From positions 1-45,550 of the forward strand of contig JARSSO010000053.1 in the NCBI GenBank assembly GCA_029624765.1: a DNA stretch of 45,550 nucleotides, read 5' to 3'. Each line of letters opens with the position of its first letter. The first letter of the stretch is position 1. The notes beneath the pieces are model-generated. The model saw only the letters and a program-made list of their open reading frames with translations, was not told where the DNA came from and did no database searches. This document shows, piece by piece, positions 33,256-42,754 of the stretch. The position numbers and the translations under genes are program-made. This stretch comes from Candidatus Contendibacter sp. (GTDB taxonomy: Bacteria; Pseudomonadota; Gammaproteobacteria; Competibacterales; Competibacteraceae).

Positions 33256-35273
33256 CGGAAATTCCATTTCACCTGACCGTAGATACTACGCTCTATTTCG
33301 ACCGGGAACGTGTAGGCTTCCTGGACGTATTCCAAGTGGTTCCCGTCCAGCAAATTGGCGCCCACCAGGGACAGCTCCACATCCTTGCGGGGACGCCATC
33401 CCAGACGCAGGGTCAACGTGGAATACGGATCGATTTCAACGTTGCCGTAGGGAGAGAAAGTGCGAATCACCCCATCCCGATGGACGTAGCGCCACCACAC
33501 ATCGAAGTCGAGGTCATCCCGGACATTCCAGGACGAGAGCAGGGAGAACTGATTCAGGTTGCCGGAATTAAAGAGCGGCTCCCCATCGCTTCCCTGGATA
33601 TCCTGATGCAAATACGAATAGGCGAGCTGCAAACGCCAAGCTTGCGTCGGACGCCAATCCGCCGCCAGTTCGAATCCATGGTTATAACCCGCCGCCGCGT
33701 TTTGCAATTCCAGGGGCACCACCAGATACGGCGGGAATGTCCGCGTTTCCGGAAACGGCGTTCCTGGAGCCGAGGCGATAATCTGGTCGTAGTCGTTGTA
33801 GAACGCCGCGGCATCCACGGACAATCGCTCCGACCACCGGGCTCGGTAGCCGATTTCATAGGCGATGAGATTCTCGGATTGGAGGCTTTCGGTACCGAAG
33901 ATCGAAAAGAGCGTCGGCAGATTTCCCGTAAGCGGCGAAGGGGGCAAGATAAACAGATTCACCCGCGAATTCTGCTCGCCGCGTGAAGGCGTGCGGACGG
34001 CCCGGGATACCGCCGCCCACAACCGATGGTCGGAATGCGGAGTCCACAGCATCCGGATACTGGGCTGCCATTCCCAGCCGGTGAAATCGTTGTGTTCGAC
34101 CTTCAACCCAACCGTCAGGCGCAACTGTTCCGGAATCAGATCCGCCTGGTTCTGGGCGAAGGCGCTGAAGAGTTGCGTGGTCAACTGGCTGGGTTTGACG
34201 GAACTGAACAAGGTATCGGTGAATTGATCGGAATCGCGCCGGTAACCCAGACCCCAGACGATTTCCTGCCGATCGGTCAACGCGAAATTGTGTTGAAAAT
34301 CCAGATCGAAGGTATCGGAATCCACGATGTAAAGCGGGTCGTCGCGCTTCGCGTACTGATAATACGCTTGCAGACCCATCCCCGACGTGGCCGAGTACTG
34401 CCGTTCCCAGCGGGCCTGCACGCTGCCGCCCGAGGCGGTGACTGGCGACAACCGCTGTTCGGTGTACGGCGCCGCCAGAGTGGGCAAGGTGTAATTCTGA
34501 TCGAGATTTCCATCGTACACGTCGCCCTGCACGGTGACCGCGTCCCGGGCCGACGGCGCCCAGTCCAGCCGGAATCCGCCCCGACCCATCCGCCAGTCGT
34601 CGCCCGCGTCGCCGCCGCTCGCGGCGGCCGTCTGCCCGTCGCGTTCAGTGAATTGCCCATAAATCCGGTATTGCGCGCTGTCGCCCAGTTTGCCGCCATA
34701 ACGAACCCCGGCGATGGCCCGTTCCTCGTTGCCGGCGGTCAGCGCCACCAGCCCATCTTGAGTGTCCTTGGCATTTCTGGTGATGATATTGATCACGCCG
34801 TTCACCGCGTTGGCCCCCCATAAAGCGCCTCCCGGTCCACGAACCACCTCGATGCGCTCGATGTCGGGCAGGAACAAGTCCTGTATTTCCCAATACACGC
34901 CGGAAAACTGGGTGTTGTAAACCGTGCGGCCGTCGATCAGCACCAGCAGCTTGTTGGCGAAGCGGCCGTTGAATCCGCGAATGGTGATGGCCCAGCGGCT
35001 GGAATCGATGCGCGCCACTTCCACGCCGGGCGCGAGCCGCAGCGCTTCCATCACGTTGGTCGCTCCCGACCGGCGGATATCGTCGGCGGTGATGACGAAA
35101 ACCGCCGACGCCGTGTCTTGCAAGGCTTGTTCCACCTTGGCCGCCGACACCACCTTCACCTGCATCAGGTCCTCGATGCTGAACGCGGTCAAATCGAGCG
35201 TGGCGGCTGTGGCCGCGTCGGCCAACAGGCTCAGACCGACCGGCAAGATCCGCCTACGCAACAGCTTATTCAT
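33252..35273 (-). CDS. TonB-dependent outer-membrane receptor
   Basis: A gated outer-membrane channel powered by TonB; the ligand is unknown. The 673-residue protein starts with a short signal region (cleavage near ATAA), then a plug domain (about 45-160) with VFVITADDIRRSGATNVMEA, RGFNGRFANKLLVLIDGR and IERIEVVRGPGGALWGANAV, then a 22-strand type barrel ending in YGQVKWNFR, a classic aromatic C-terminus. The region KVVSAAKVEQALQDTASAVF resembles the colicin/vitamin receptor subclass. It heads the receptor-YfiR-kinase-regulator operon, so it may feed a signal to the kinase via YfiR. Confidence 0.92.
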   Translation of the reverse strand: MNKLLRRRILPVGLSLLADAATAATLDLTAFSIEDLMQVKVVSAAKVEQALQDTASAVFVITADDIRRSGATNVMEALRLAPGVEVARIDSSRWAITIRGFNGRFANKLLVLIDGRTVYNTQFSGVYWEIQDLFLPDIERIEVVRGPGGALWGANAVNGVINIITRNAKDTQDGLVALTAGNEERAIAGVRYGGKLGDSAQYRIYGQFTERDGQTAAASGGDAGDDWRMGRGGFRLDWAPSARDAVTVQGDVYDGNLDQNYTLPTLAAPYTEQRLSPVTASGGSVQARWERQYSATSGMGLQAYYQYAKRDDPLYIVDSDTFDLDFQHNFALTDRQEIVWGLGYRRDSDQFTDTLFSSVKPSQLTTQLFSAFAQNQADLIPEQLRLTVGLKVEHNDFTGWEWQPSIRMLWTPHSDHRLWAAVSRAVRTPSRGEQNSRVNLFILPPSPLTGNLPTLFSIFGTESLQSENLIAYEIGYRARWSERLSVDAAAFYNDYDQIIASAPGTPFPETRTFPPYLVVPLELQNAAAGYNHGFELAADWRPTQAWRLQLAYSYLHQDIQGSDGEPLFNSGNLNQFSLLSSWNVRDDLDFDVWWRYVHRDGVIRTFSPYGNVEIDPYSTLTLRLGWRPRKDVELSLVGANLLDGNHLEYVQEAYTFPVEIERSIYGQVKWNFR

Positions 35274-35550
35274 TGATTTATTTAACCTTGAATTGCTAAA
35301 ACGGCTTCCAACGGCTCCCGCGCCGCGGCAATGACGAGGTCATGACCGGATGAAACCACGGCCGCCATCATTATTTTTACCTATTCGTTTCGCCAAGCGA
35401 GACTGCTCTCGATTCTTCGTCGCTCTCGCCTGCTTCCGCCCATTATGGTAACCAACTTGACCAATTTGGAAACCCGGCTTCAACCTGGGGACTGTGGGAA
35501 AATTTTCTCCGCCGACGGAATGAAGAGCGGGGGCAAGGGTGGCTTTTCAC

Positions 35551-35578
35551 TTGGTTGGCCGGTCAAAGGCGGTACAAT
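35551..35578 (+). promoter_or_regulatory. Predicted promoter of the acetyltransferase gene
   Basis: TTGGTT (35551-35556) and TACAAT (35573-35578) are 16 bp apart, 77 bp before the ATG. They sit in the 381-bp divergent region 35274-35654 that separates the acetyltransferase from the TonB receptor. Elsewhere in the gap I see no gene and no clear operator. Confidence 0.35.
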
Positions 35579-35654
35579 CGGCAGCCCAAGCCGAACCAAC
35601 CGTAACCGCCCATGATTCGCTTTATAACCAAAAGCGAACAGGCCCTCCAAACTC

Positions 35655-38303
35655 ATGACCATCCGCAATCTTGACGCCCTTTTCAAACCGGACACGGTCG
35701 CCCTGATTTGCAGCGGCGGCCATAACGAAGAGATTATCGCCCGCAATCTGATGAGCGGGGGTTTCAAGGGACCGATCATGCCGGTGGACGCCCAGCGCAA
35801 GGCGCTGGCCGGCGCCCTCGCCTACCGCGACATCGCCAGCCTGCCGCTGCCGCCAGCGCTGGCCATCATCACCCGACCGTTGCGGGAAGCCCCGGCGCTG
35901 ATTCGGCAACTCGGCGAACGCGGCGCCCGCGCGGCGCTGCTGGTCAGCGATGCCCGGAATCTGCCGCCCGCCGAGCGCGCGGCCCTGGGGCAGGCCATCC
36001 TGGACGCGGCCCAACCCTACCTGCTGCGGGTGCTGGGCCCCGGCTCCCAGGGTTTCAACGTCCCCCGCTCCAATCTCAATGTCAGCCTGGACCGTCAATC
36101 GCTGCTGCCGGGCGAAATCGCCCTGATCACCGAATCCGGCACCATCGGGCAAACCGCTCTCGATCTGGGTAATCATCACGGGTTCGGGTTCAGCCACCTG
36201 ATCCATCTGGGCGACGGCCTGGACGTGGACCTGGCCGACGTTCTCGACTATCTGGCCGGAGACTACCACAGCCGTGCGATCCTGCTGTATCTGGAGCGCA
36301 TCGGCGACGCCCGCAAGTTCATGTCGGCGGCGCGACGCGCGGCCCGGGTCAAGCCCGTCGTCGTGTTGAAACCACGCCGCTATCCCGAGGAGCCGGACGA
36401 TGCCGTCCATGCCGCCGCTTTTCGCCGCGCCGGTTTGCTGCGCGTGGACGACAGCGAGGAATTCCTGCGAATGATCGAAGTGCTGAAAGTGGCCAAGCAG
36501 GTCCGCAACGACCGGCTGGCCATTCTCAGCAACAGTTCCAGCATGAGTCTGCTGGCGACCGATACCCTATATCAATTTGGCGGGCGACTGGCGCAATTTT
36601 CCGAAGCGACCCAACAGGGACTGGAACCCCTGATCGAATCCAGCGCCGCGCCCAATCCGACCGACCTGGGTGACCAGGCCGACGCCACGATCTACGGTCG
36701 CGCGCTCGATCTGGTGCTCGCCGATCCCGGCGTGGACGGGGTGCTGGTGATCAAGACGCCCAGCGCCCTCGGCAACACGACCGCGGTGGCCGATACCCTG
36801 ATCCAGCGCCTTTCCACCAGCCGTCACTGCGTCATCGCCAGCTTCCCCGGTCCCCGGACCGGCGCGGACGCGCGCCAGCGGTTGCTGGAACGGCGGGTGC
36901 CGACCTACGAAACCGCCAGCGCCGCGGTGCGCGCCTTCATGCGAATCGTGCAGTACAAACGCAATCAGGCGCTGCTGATGGAAACTCCCCCCTCGCTGTC
37001 GGAGGAATTCACCCCCGATGTCGCGGCGGCGCGGACCCTCATCGACCGGGTGCTGAACGACGGCCGAAGCGGCCTGAACGAATACGAGGCGATTCAACTC
37101 CTGGCCGCCTACGGCATCCCCGTGGCGGAAACCCGGCTGGCGCGCTCTCCGGACGAGGCCGCCGCCATGGCGGCCCAACTCCATCCGCTGGTCGCTTTGA
37201 AAATCATGACGCCCGAAGCGGTCACCCAGCCGCGGATCGGCGGGGTAGCTCGCTATCTGGGCAACCCGGACGCGGTGCGGCAGGCGGCGGCCACGATGCT
37301 GACGCAGTTGCGCGAAGTGGCGCCGGCCGCCCGGTTCAATGGTTTCATGCTTCAGCCGATGGTGGCTCGCGACGGCGCCTACGAACTGACCGTCGGCGTG
37401 CGCGCCGGCGGCGGGTTCGGGCCGGTGATCTACTTCGGCCAGGGCGGCGCCGAAACCGAGGCCATCGGCGATCTGGCCTATGGCTTGCCGCCGCTCAATC
37501 TGCACCTGGCCCGCGAGATGATGGCGCAAACCCGGATCTATCAGCGGCTGCGCTACAGCCTGTTGCGCCGCGCCAATCTCAACGCCCTGGCGCTGACCCT
37601 GGTCAAGGTCTCGCAGATGGTCGTCGACTTGAACGAACTGACCGAGCTGGACATCAATCCACTGTGGGTCAATGCGCGAGGCGTGGTGGCGCTCGACGCC
37701 CGCGTGCGGCTGACCCCGCCCGCCGACGTTCCGATCCAGCGGCTGGCGATCCGCCCCTATCCCAAGGAGCTGGAAGAGACCGTCGCCTTGTCCAACGGCA
37801 GGGAATTGCTGCTGCGTCCGGTCCTGCCCGAGGACGAACCGGCGCTCCAGGCGCTGGCGCTGCGGGCCTCGCCCGACGATCTACGGCGACGCTTCTTTCA
37901 ACCCATTCGCGAGCTGTCGCACGACATGGCGGCGACCCTGACCCAGATCGACTACCATCGGGAAATGGCCCTGGTGGCGGTCGGCCCCGGTCTGCCCGGC
38001 AAGGCCGAGGTGTACGGCATCATCAACCTCAGCGCCGATCCGAACAACGAACGGGCCGAGTACTCCATCCTGATCGACCGGGCGTTGATGGGCCTGGGCC
38101 TGGGCAATCGATTGACGCGGCGCATCATCCATTACGCCCGGGCGCGGGGCATCCAGGAAATCTACGGCGAGGTGCTGACGGAAAACAAACCCATGCTCCA
38201 AATGAACCGGGCGCTGGGTTTCGCCGTCCACAACGACCGGGACGATCCCGGGCTCAAGCACGTCGTGCTGTCACTCCATCACGCAGGTCTGTCCATAGGG
38301 TAA
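35655..38303 (+). CDS. Pat/YfiQ-type protein lysine acetyltransferase (acyl-CoA synthetase-like plus GNAT)
   Basis: Proteins of this type acetylate lysines, notably inactivating acetyl-CoA synthetase. The 882-residue product matches the length of E. coli YfiQ (886). It has a CoA-binding N-terminus (DALFKPDTVALICSGGHNEE), a succinyl-CoA-ligase-like part with ESGTIGQTALDLGNHHGFG, an ATP-grasp region (DGRSGLNEYEAIQLLAAYGI, then LDINPLWVNARGVVALDARV), and a C-terminal GNAT domain (about 715-870) with AEYSILIDRALMGLGLGNRL as acetyl-CoA loop. The CoA-ligase histidine may not be functional. A CheY-like gene follows 7 bp downstream and a deacetylase gene is convergent. Confidence 0.92.
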   Translation: MTIRNLDALFKPDTVALICSGGHNEEIIARNLMSGGFKGPIMPVDAQRKALAGALAYRDIASLPLPPALAIITRPLREAPALIRQLGERGARAALLVSDARNLPPAERAALGQAILDAAQPYLLRVLGPGSQGFNVPRSNLNVSLDRQSLLPGEIALITESGTIGQTALDLGNHHGFGFSHLIHLGDGLDVDLADVLDYLAGDYHSRAILLYLERIGDARKFMSAARRAARVKPVVVLKPRRYPEEPDDAVHAAAFRRAGLLRVDDSEEFLRMIEVLKVAKQVRNDRLAILSNSSSMSLLATDTLYQFGGRLAQFSEATQQGLEPLIESSAAPNPTDLGDQADATIYGRALDLVLADPGVDGVLVIKTPSALGNTTAVADTLIQRLSTSRHCVIASFPGPRTGADARQRLLERRVPTYETASAAVRAFMRIVQYKRNQALLMETPPSLSEEFTPDVAAARTLIDRVLNDGRSGLNEYEAIQLLAAYGIPVAETRLARSPDEAAAMAAQLHPLVALKIMTPEAVTQPRIGGVARYLGNPDAVRQAAATMLTQLREVAPAARFNGFMLQPMVARDGAYELTVGVRAGGGFGPVIYFGQGGAETEAIGDLAYGLPPLNLHLAREMMAQTRIYQRLRYSLLRRANLNALALTLVKVSQMVVDLNELTELDINPLWVNARGVVALDARVRLTPPADVPIQRLAIRPYPKELEETVALSNGRELLLRPVLPEDEPALQALALRASPDDLRRRFFQPIRELSHDMAATLTQIDYHREMALVAVGPGLPGKAEVYGIINLSADPNNERAEYSILIDRALMGLGLGNRLTRRIIHYARARGIQEIYGEVLTENKPMLQMNRALGFAVHNDRDDPGLKHVVLSLHHAGLSIG

Positions 38304-38310
38304 ATTCATC

Positions 38311-38703
38311 ATGAGCGAAAAGCGTCTTTTGGTCGTCGACGATGAGCCCGAGTTTGGCGAACTCGTGCGCAAGGTAGCCGTGAATCTGGGATACGAAGCG
38401 CGGGTCACCACCAGTGGCCGCGAGTTTCAAGACGCTTACCACGAACTGCGCCCCACCATGATCGTGATGGACATGGTCATGCCCGAAATGGACGGTAACG
38501 AACTGGTGTTGTGGCTGATGGAACAGCGTTACGCCGCCCATCTGATCATCATCACCGGCTACAGTCCCGACTACGCCAAGGACGCCCGCGTGCTGGCGGA
38601 ATTCAACGGCCTGCGCTCGGTCACGGCCCTGACCAAGCCGATTGGACTGGCCAGGCTGCGCGAGGCGCTCAACGCGGGAACCGAGGGTGGATCGGTTGGT
38701 TGA
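38311..38703 (+). CDS. CheY-like single-domain response regulator
   Basis: The 130-residue protein is only a receiver domain: VVDDEPEFG (acidic pocket), IVMDMVMPEMDG with phosphoacceptor D near residue 53, TG in IIITGYSPDYA, and Lys in ALTKPIGLARLREAL. No output domain. It starts 7 bp after the acetyltransferase stop, in the same direction, so its phosphorylation state may adjust the acetyltransferase or another partner; the partner is unknown. It has an unusual insertion or variation, DARVLAEFNGLRSVTALTKP, before the conserved Lys. Confidence 0.9.
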   Translation: MSEKRLLVVDDEPEFGELVRKVAVNLGYEARVTTSGREFQDAYHELRPTMIVMDMVMPEMDGNELVLWLMEQRYAAHLIIITGYSPDYAKDARVLAEFNGLRSVTALTKPIGLARLREALNAGTEGGSVG

Positions 38704-38952
38704 ACGGCGGCGGCCGGCCTTGGGCGAAACCGGCTTCAACGGAGTTCCGACGTCGGCCGGGGCCGCGACACCAATGGTCAGCCCGGCAGGATATGCACCG
38801 CGTACCACTTTCGGCATGGCCAATCTACTACTTCGCCAACCACGCCATTCTGGGGGCGCTGTCCCAACCGCCAGCGAAGCGACGGAAATCAACCCTTTCA
38901 TCGCACCCGCGCCACTGGATGCGGCGCGTCGATTCCCAGGGTTGTCCAGGGT
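38704..38952. other. Unassigned stretch between the response regulator and the deacetylase
   Basis: About 249 bp of ordinary GC with convergent genes on both sides. An in-frame translation on the plus strand reads through it, but that frame begins inside the regulator gene and continues antisense to the deacetylase, so I do not call it. No terminator-like hairpin with a T tract was found. Possibly an insertion remnant. Confidence 0.3.
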
Positions 38953-39912
38953 TCAACGCATTGGGGTTTCCAGAAAGGCATCGACCACGGTGGTCCAGGC
39001 CTTGCCGATGTTACGCAGATCGTAGCCGCCGCCGCCCACGCCGACGATCCGACCCTCGGCGAATTCCTCGGCGATCTGGCACAGCCCGCGCGCGGCGCGT
39101 CCGTGGGCGCGGAACGAGTAGTGCAGATGGGCCAGGGGGTCGCCGTCCAGGCCATCGGCGCCGCAGTTCATGAAGACGAATTGCGGTTCCCACTGGCGCA
39201 GGAAGCCCTCGACCTTGTCCCACATCAGCATGAAATCGTCGTCGGTCGAGAGCGGCAGCAGCGGGATATTGAGCTTGCGGCCCTTGGCCGGTCCCTTGCC
39301 GACCTCGTGCGGGAAGCCGCTGTGGGGGAAGTTGTAGCGGCCATCCTCGTGAATGTCGGCGAAGATCACGGTCGGGTCGGCTTCGAACGGATAATACACA
39401 CCGTCGCCGTGGTGGGCGTCGATATCGACATAGGCGATCCGTTCCAGGCCGTAATCCCGCTGCAAGATGCGGATGGCCACGCCGACATCGTTGAACACGC
39501 AGAATCCGGCGGCGGTATCGGGCTTGCCGTGGTGCAGGCCGGCGATGGGAACGAAAACACGCCGGGCCTCGTCGTTCATCACCTTGCAGGTGGCGTCCAC
39601 CACGGTGCCAACCACGAACGCGGCGTCCTCGAACACACCCCGGTAGGCCGGAGTATCGCCATAATCCAGCAAGCCACCGCCCGCCGCGGAGAATCGCTTG
39701 ACCTTGTCCACATAGGCGTCGGTGTGAAACAGTCTGAGCTGATCCTCGCTGGCCATGACCGGCGAGAGTACCCGGACCTGATAATCGAAATGGCGTCGGT
39801 GCATCTCGTCCCAGAAAGCATGGATGCGATTTTCCCCAAACGGGTGATCCTCGAATCCATAGCGGCCCAATTCCTCGCCAGCATAGACGGCCACCGTTCT
39901 GCTTCGCGTCAT
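38953..39912 (-). CDS. Histone deacetylase superfamily protein (AcuC-like)
   Basis: This zinc amidohydrolase family removes acetyl groups from lysine or polyamines. The 319-residue protein has the arginase/deacetylase fold: catalytic His pair in IAGLHHGKPDTAAGFC (the family HH), metal ligands in VDIDAHHGDGV (Asp and His) and GADGLDGDPLAH (Asp), and the substrate Tyr in VGGGGYDLRN. In Bacillus, AcuC sits beside an acetyltransferase and reverses acetyl-CoA synthetase acetylation; here a Pat-type acetyltransferase is convergent. Start ATG at 39912. Confidence 0.9.
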   Translation of the reverse strand: MTRSRTVAVYAGEELGRYGFEDHPFGENRIHAFWDEMHRRHFDYQVRVLSPVMASEDQLRLFHTDAYVDKVKRFSAAGGGLLDYGDTPAYRGVFEDAAFVVGTVVDATCKVMNDEARRVFVPIAGLHHGKPDTAAGFCVFNDVGVAIRILQRDYGLERIAYVDIDAHHGDGVYYPFEADPTVIFADIHEDGRYNFPHSGFPHEVGKGPAKGRKLNIPLLPLSTDDDFMLMWDKVEGFLRQWEPQFVFMNCGADGLDGDPLAHLHYSFRAHGRAARGLCQIAEEFAEGRIVGVGGGGYDLRNIGKAWTTVVDAFLETPMR

Positions 39913-40065
39913 CGCCCTGCATCCTCCCGCCTGGGGTCATCGATTGGTCATCGCATTATCATAGTTCAGTTCCGGCCTGGTTGAGCGGGTCGTCGCCCGC
40001 CCTCGCCGCCCATCACCCCGCGTTCGCCGCCATGACCCGACGCCGCCTCTGCCATTGGAGTTCTC

Positions 40066-40497
40066 ATGACCGCCACAGACTCTCAGGATATCTTTCCCCG
40101 CGATCGCCAGCCGACCGTCCGCATCCTGGCGATGCCGGCCCACACCAATCCCAACGGCAACATCTTCGGCGGCTGGATCATGGCGCAAATGGACGTGGCC
40201 GGCGGCGTGGTGGCGCTGGAATACGCCGGAGGGCGGGTCACCACCGTCGCCGTGACCTCGATGGAGTTTCACAAGCCGGTGTTCGTGGGCGATCTGGTGA
40301 GCTGCTTCGCCCGGATTCAGAAGGTGGGTTCGACCTCGATCACGGTCAAGGTCGAGGTTTTCGTCCAGCGCGCCCGCGACGGTCAGTTGCTGTCGAACAA
40401 GGTCACCGAGGCGGTGATCGTCTATGTCGCCATCGACGATCGGGGCACACCGCGCCAGTTGCCGGAGCGGGGGCCGGATTTCGGCCAGTATTGGTGA
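40066..40497 (+). CDS. Acyl-CoA thioesterase, YciA type
   Basis: Hot-dog fold enzyme that hydrolyses acyl-CoA. The 143-residue protein has the family signature HTNPNGNIFGGWIMAQMD, with catalytic Asn/Asp region, VTSMEFHKPVFVGDLV and the C-terminal VIVYVAIDDRG. Length is typical for YciA (about 130). GGAG lies 7 nt before the ATG. It is convergent with the acyltransferase gene that follows, 5 bp apart. Confidence 0.93.
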   Translation: MTATDSQDIFPRDRQPTVRILAMPAHTNPNGNIFGGWIMAQMDVAGGVVALEYAGGRVTTVAVTSMEFHKPVFVGDLVSCFARIQKVGSTSITVKVEVFVQRARDGQLLSNKVTEAVIVYVAIDDRGTPRQLPERGPDFGQYW

Positions 40498-40502
40498 GGG
40501 GA

Positions 40503-41300
40503 TCAGCCAGTGGTGTGGCGCTGCTTCGTCGAAGCCCGGTCGCACCCCGGAAGCCAGTCGCCGATTTCCGTCTGGGTCCGTTGCGCCAGCGCATCGCGGG
40601 AGGGATGCGGCGGCGTGTGAACCAGACCAAATTGCAATTCCGCCACGAGACCTGGTTCGCCCAGCAGTCGCCACAGGTGCGGCAGCAATTCATCGTCGCC
40701 GACGAAGGGCACGACCGGATGGACGCTCCCGGCGCGGGGATAGCGCAGGGCAACGGCCTGCACGGGACAACGGGCCAGGATCGCGGCCTGGAACAGCCGG
40801 GGATAAAACCGCCGCACCGTCTCGCCGGTGGTGGACGTTCCTTCCGGGAACACCAGCACCCGCTCGCCCTGCCGCAGGCGCCAGACCAGTTGCTCCGTCG
40901 CCTCGCCCGCGCCATGGTCGCCGCCGCGCCGAATGAAGGCGGTACCCGCCCGCCGACACAGCCAGCCGAACAACGGCCAATCAGCCACCTCTCGCTTGGC
41001 CAGGAAGTGGGTGGGACAGACGGCGGCGATGCAGAAGATGTCCAGCCAGGAGACATGGTTGGCCACGAACAGGGCCGCGCCGGCGTGAGGCGTCCCGCCT
41101 GACCGCAATCGCACGCCGAGGATTCGGCACAGCCCCCGACTCCACCACGCCAGCGGGCAGGTGGAGACATAGCGCCGCCGCTGGCCCGGCCCCAGGGCGG
41201 CGGCAATCAGGATTCCAAGCAGGATATGCAACGTCAACAGCGGCAACCGCGCGCCGCGCCGAGCAATGCGGGCCAGCCGACTTCGCCAGGGGTCGCTCAT
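40503..41300 (-). CDS. olsA: 1-acyl-glycerol-3-phosphate / OlsA-like acyltransferase
   Basis: PlsC-family enzyme; beside an OlsB-like gene it probably adds the second acyl chain (lyso-ornithine lipid to ornithine lipid). The 265-residue protein has an N-terminal hydrophobic segment (LPLLTLHILLGILIAAAL), the catalytic HX4D in NHVSWLD, GTAFIRRGG, the substrate motif FPEGTSTTG, and AVALRYPRAG. The ATG at 41300 overlaps the OlsB stop as ATGA; the in-frame extension to 41399 is therefore rejected. It could alternatively be a general PlsC for phosphatidic acid. Confidence 0.78.
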   Translation of the reverse strand: MSDPWRSRLARIARRGARLPLLTLHILLGILIAAALGPGQRRRYVSTCPLAWWSRGLCRILGVRLRSGGTPHAGAALFVANHVSWLDIFCIAAVCPTHFLAKREVADWPLFGWLCRRAGTAFIRRGGDHGAGEATEQLVWRLRQGERVLVFPEGTSTTGETVRRFYPRLFQAAILARCPVQAVALRYPRAGSVHPVVPFVGDDELLPHLWRLLGEPGLVAELQFGLVHTPPHPSRDALAQRTQTEIGDWLPGCDRASTKQRHTTG

Positions 41301-42118
41301 TGATCCCGATCCAGAAAATGCCGGGCGTAGCGGCGTTCGATCCGCCGGGTGGACAGCAGGATGAACACATCCGCGACCTTGAAATCCAAATCCAGGCACG
41401 GCTCGCCACCGATTTGCGCGCCCAGCCGCAGATAAGCTTTCAGCAGTGGCGGCATGGTGTATTGGCCATGGGCAATACTGTCGCGGCGCGGCAGGGGCAG
41501 ATGCGGTTTCACCCGCAACGCCTCGGGAACCAGATGATGTTGCGCCAGTTCGGCGTAGAGCGCCCGCGCCTCATTGTCATCCGCGCCCAGCGGAATGCTG
41601 GCGCAACCGATCAGATAGTCCATGCGTTGCTCCGCGATGAACGCCGCCAGGCCGGACCACAGAGCGCCGATGGTCGCGCCGTTGCGATGATCGGGATGGA
41701 CGCAGGTGCGGCCGATTTCCATGAACCGTCCCGGCAGAGCCAGCACCGGGGCCAAGTCAAACTCGGTCTGCGAGTAGAACCCGCCCACGCGCCGCGCCGC
41801 GTCGTCCGTGAGAATGCGGGTACAGCCAATCACCTGCCCCAGACCGTCGCGCACGATCAGATGCTGGCAGTAGGCGTCGAACCGGTCGTGATCAAGGTTG
41901 GAAATCCGATTGTGCAATTTCGCCCCCATTTCTTCGGCAAAAATGGTGTAGCGCAGTCGTTGCGCCGTCTGAATCTCCTCACGGGATCGGGCCAGCGCCA
42001 CGTGCAGGGGGCGCGGTGCGGCGGCGGTCGGAAGGGGCGAGGCAACCCGGAAAGGACGAGCGCCGTCGGGCAGGGTGAGCGATTCGGTGTTCAAGGCAAT
42101 CTCCACGGGCGGTGACAT
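41297..42118 (-). CDS. olsB: OlsB-like ornithine-acyl-ACP N-acyltransferase (GNAT family)
   Basis: OlsB makes lyso-ornithine lipid from ornithine and a 3-hydroxyacyl-ACP. The 273-residue protein fits the family: QTAQRLRYTIFAEEMGAKL, then DAYCQHLIVRD, IGRTCVHPDHRNGATIGALW (acetyl-binding loop), MDYLIGCASIPLGAD, and GEPCLDLDFKVADVFILL near the C-terminus. The N-terminal about 40 residues are not conserved. The following acyltransferase overlaps by 4 bp, the usual olsBA arrangement. Ornithine lipid contains no phosphorus, which fits the polyphosphate theme of the window. Confidence 0.82.
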   Translation of the reverse strand: MSPPVEIALNTESLTLPDGARPFRVASPLPTAAAPRPLHVALARSREEIQTAQRLRYTIFAEEMGAKLHNRISNLDHDRFDAYCQHLIVRDGLGQVIGCTRILTDDAARRVGGFYSQTEFDLAPVLALPGRFMEIGRTCVHPDHRNGATIGALWSGLAAFIAEQRMDYLIGCASIPLGADDNEARALYAELAQHHLVPEALRVKPHLPLPRRDSIAHGQYTMPPLLKAYLRLGAQIGGEPCLDLDFKVADVFILLSTRRIERRYARHFLDRDQ

Positions 42119-42172
42119 CGAACGATGTCGCCCAGAGTAGAAACCCTGTATTGCAGCGCCTTGACCGAGCGG

Positions 42173-42754
42173 TTAAACCTGGATGAACGGTGATTGCAAC
42201 GCCAGCAGCGCCAGGCTGGCGCCGAGCAGAGCGCCAGCCAGTACGTCGCTGGGGTAATGAAGGCCCAACACAATCCGCGACAACGCCACCAGGACCGCGA
42301 ACGGCGGCAGCAGCCAGGCCAGCGCCGGATAGTGATGCACCGCGATCAGAGTGAACGACACGGCGTGCAGGGTATGACCGGATGGGAAACTGTATTCGTC
42401 CAGCGGCGCCACACGAGGTTGGATTCGGTCGTGCCGGGCACAGGGCCGGGGGCGGGTAGTCCTAGCCTTTAGCCACTTGTACAGGGCCAGGCAGACCGCG
42501 CCCGCCAGCAGCATCCGGCCGACCACCGGAATCGCCGCCTTGCCCTGGATCAGCAGCAGCGCGGCCATCAGCGCGTACCAGAACACGCCGTCGCCCAGTC
42601 GGCTGACCACCGCGAGCAGCCGCACCACCCAGCGGTGACGAACGGTTTGTTGAAACCGCAGGCACCAGGCCAATTCCCGGTCGGTCAGGCGCGACCAGCG
42701 CGCCGGCGCGGGTTGGGATTGCTCGATCGCGTCGTTCAGCAAGGGTTCGCGCAA
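42173..42754 (-). CDS. PAP2 family membrane phosphatase
   Basis: Type 2 phosphatidic acid phosphatase family enzymes dephosphorylate lipid phosphates, including undecaprenyl pyrophosphate. The 193-residue protein has several membrane segments and the three motifs KARTTRPRP, EYSFPSGHTLHA and SRIVLGLHYPSD. The TTG at 42754 is chosen: GGGAG lies 7 nt before it, and it makes the first residues MREPLLNDAIEQ. It overlaps the upstream glycosyltransferase end by 19 bp, indicating co-transcription. Substrate unknown. Confidence 0.88.
   Translation of the reverse strand: MREPLLNDAIEQSQPAPARWSRLTDRELAWCLRFQQTVRHRWVVRLLAVVSRLGDGVFWYALMAALLLIQGKAAIPVVGRMLLAGAVCLALYKWLKARTTRPRPCARHDRIQPRVAPLDEYSFPSGHTLHAVSFTLIAVHHYPALAWLLPPFAVLVALSRIVLGLHYPSDVLAGALLGASLALLALQSPFIQV

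Noticed and set aside
38642..39025. A 127-codon frame after the response regulator
   Set aside because: Begins inside the regulator gene and ends antisense to the deacetylase, with no recognisable domain.
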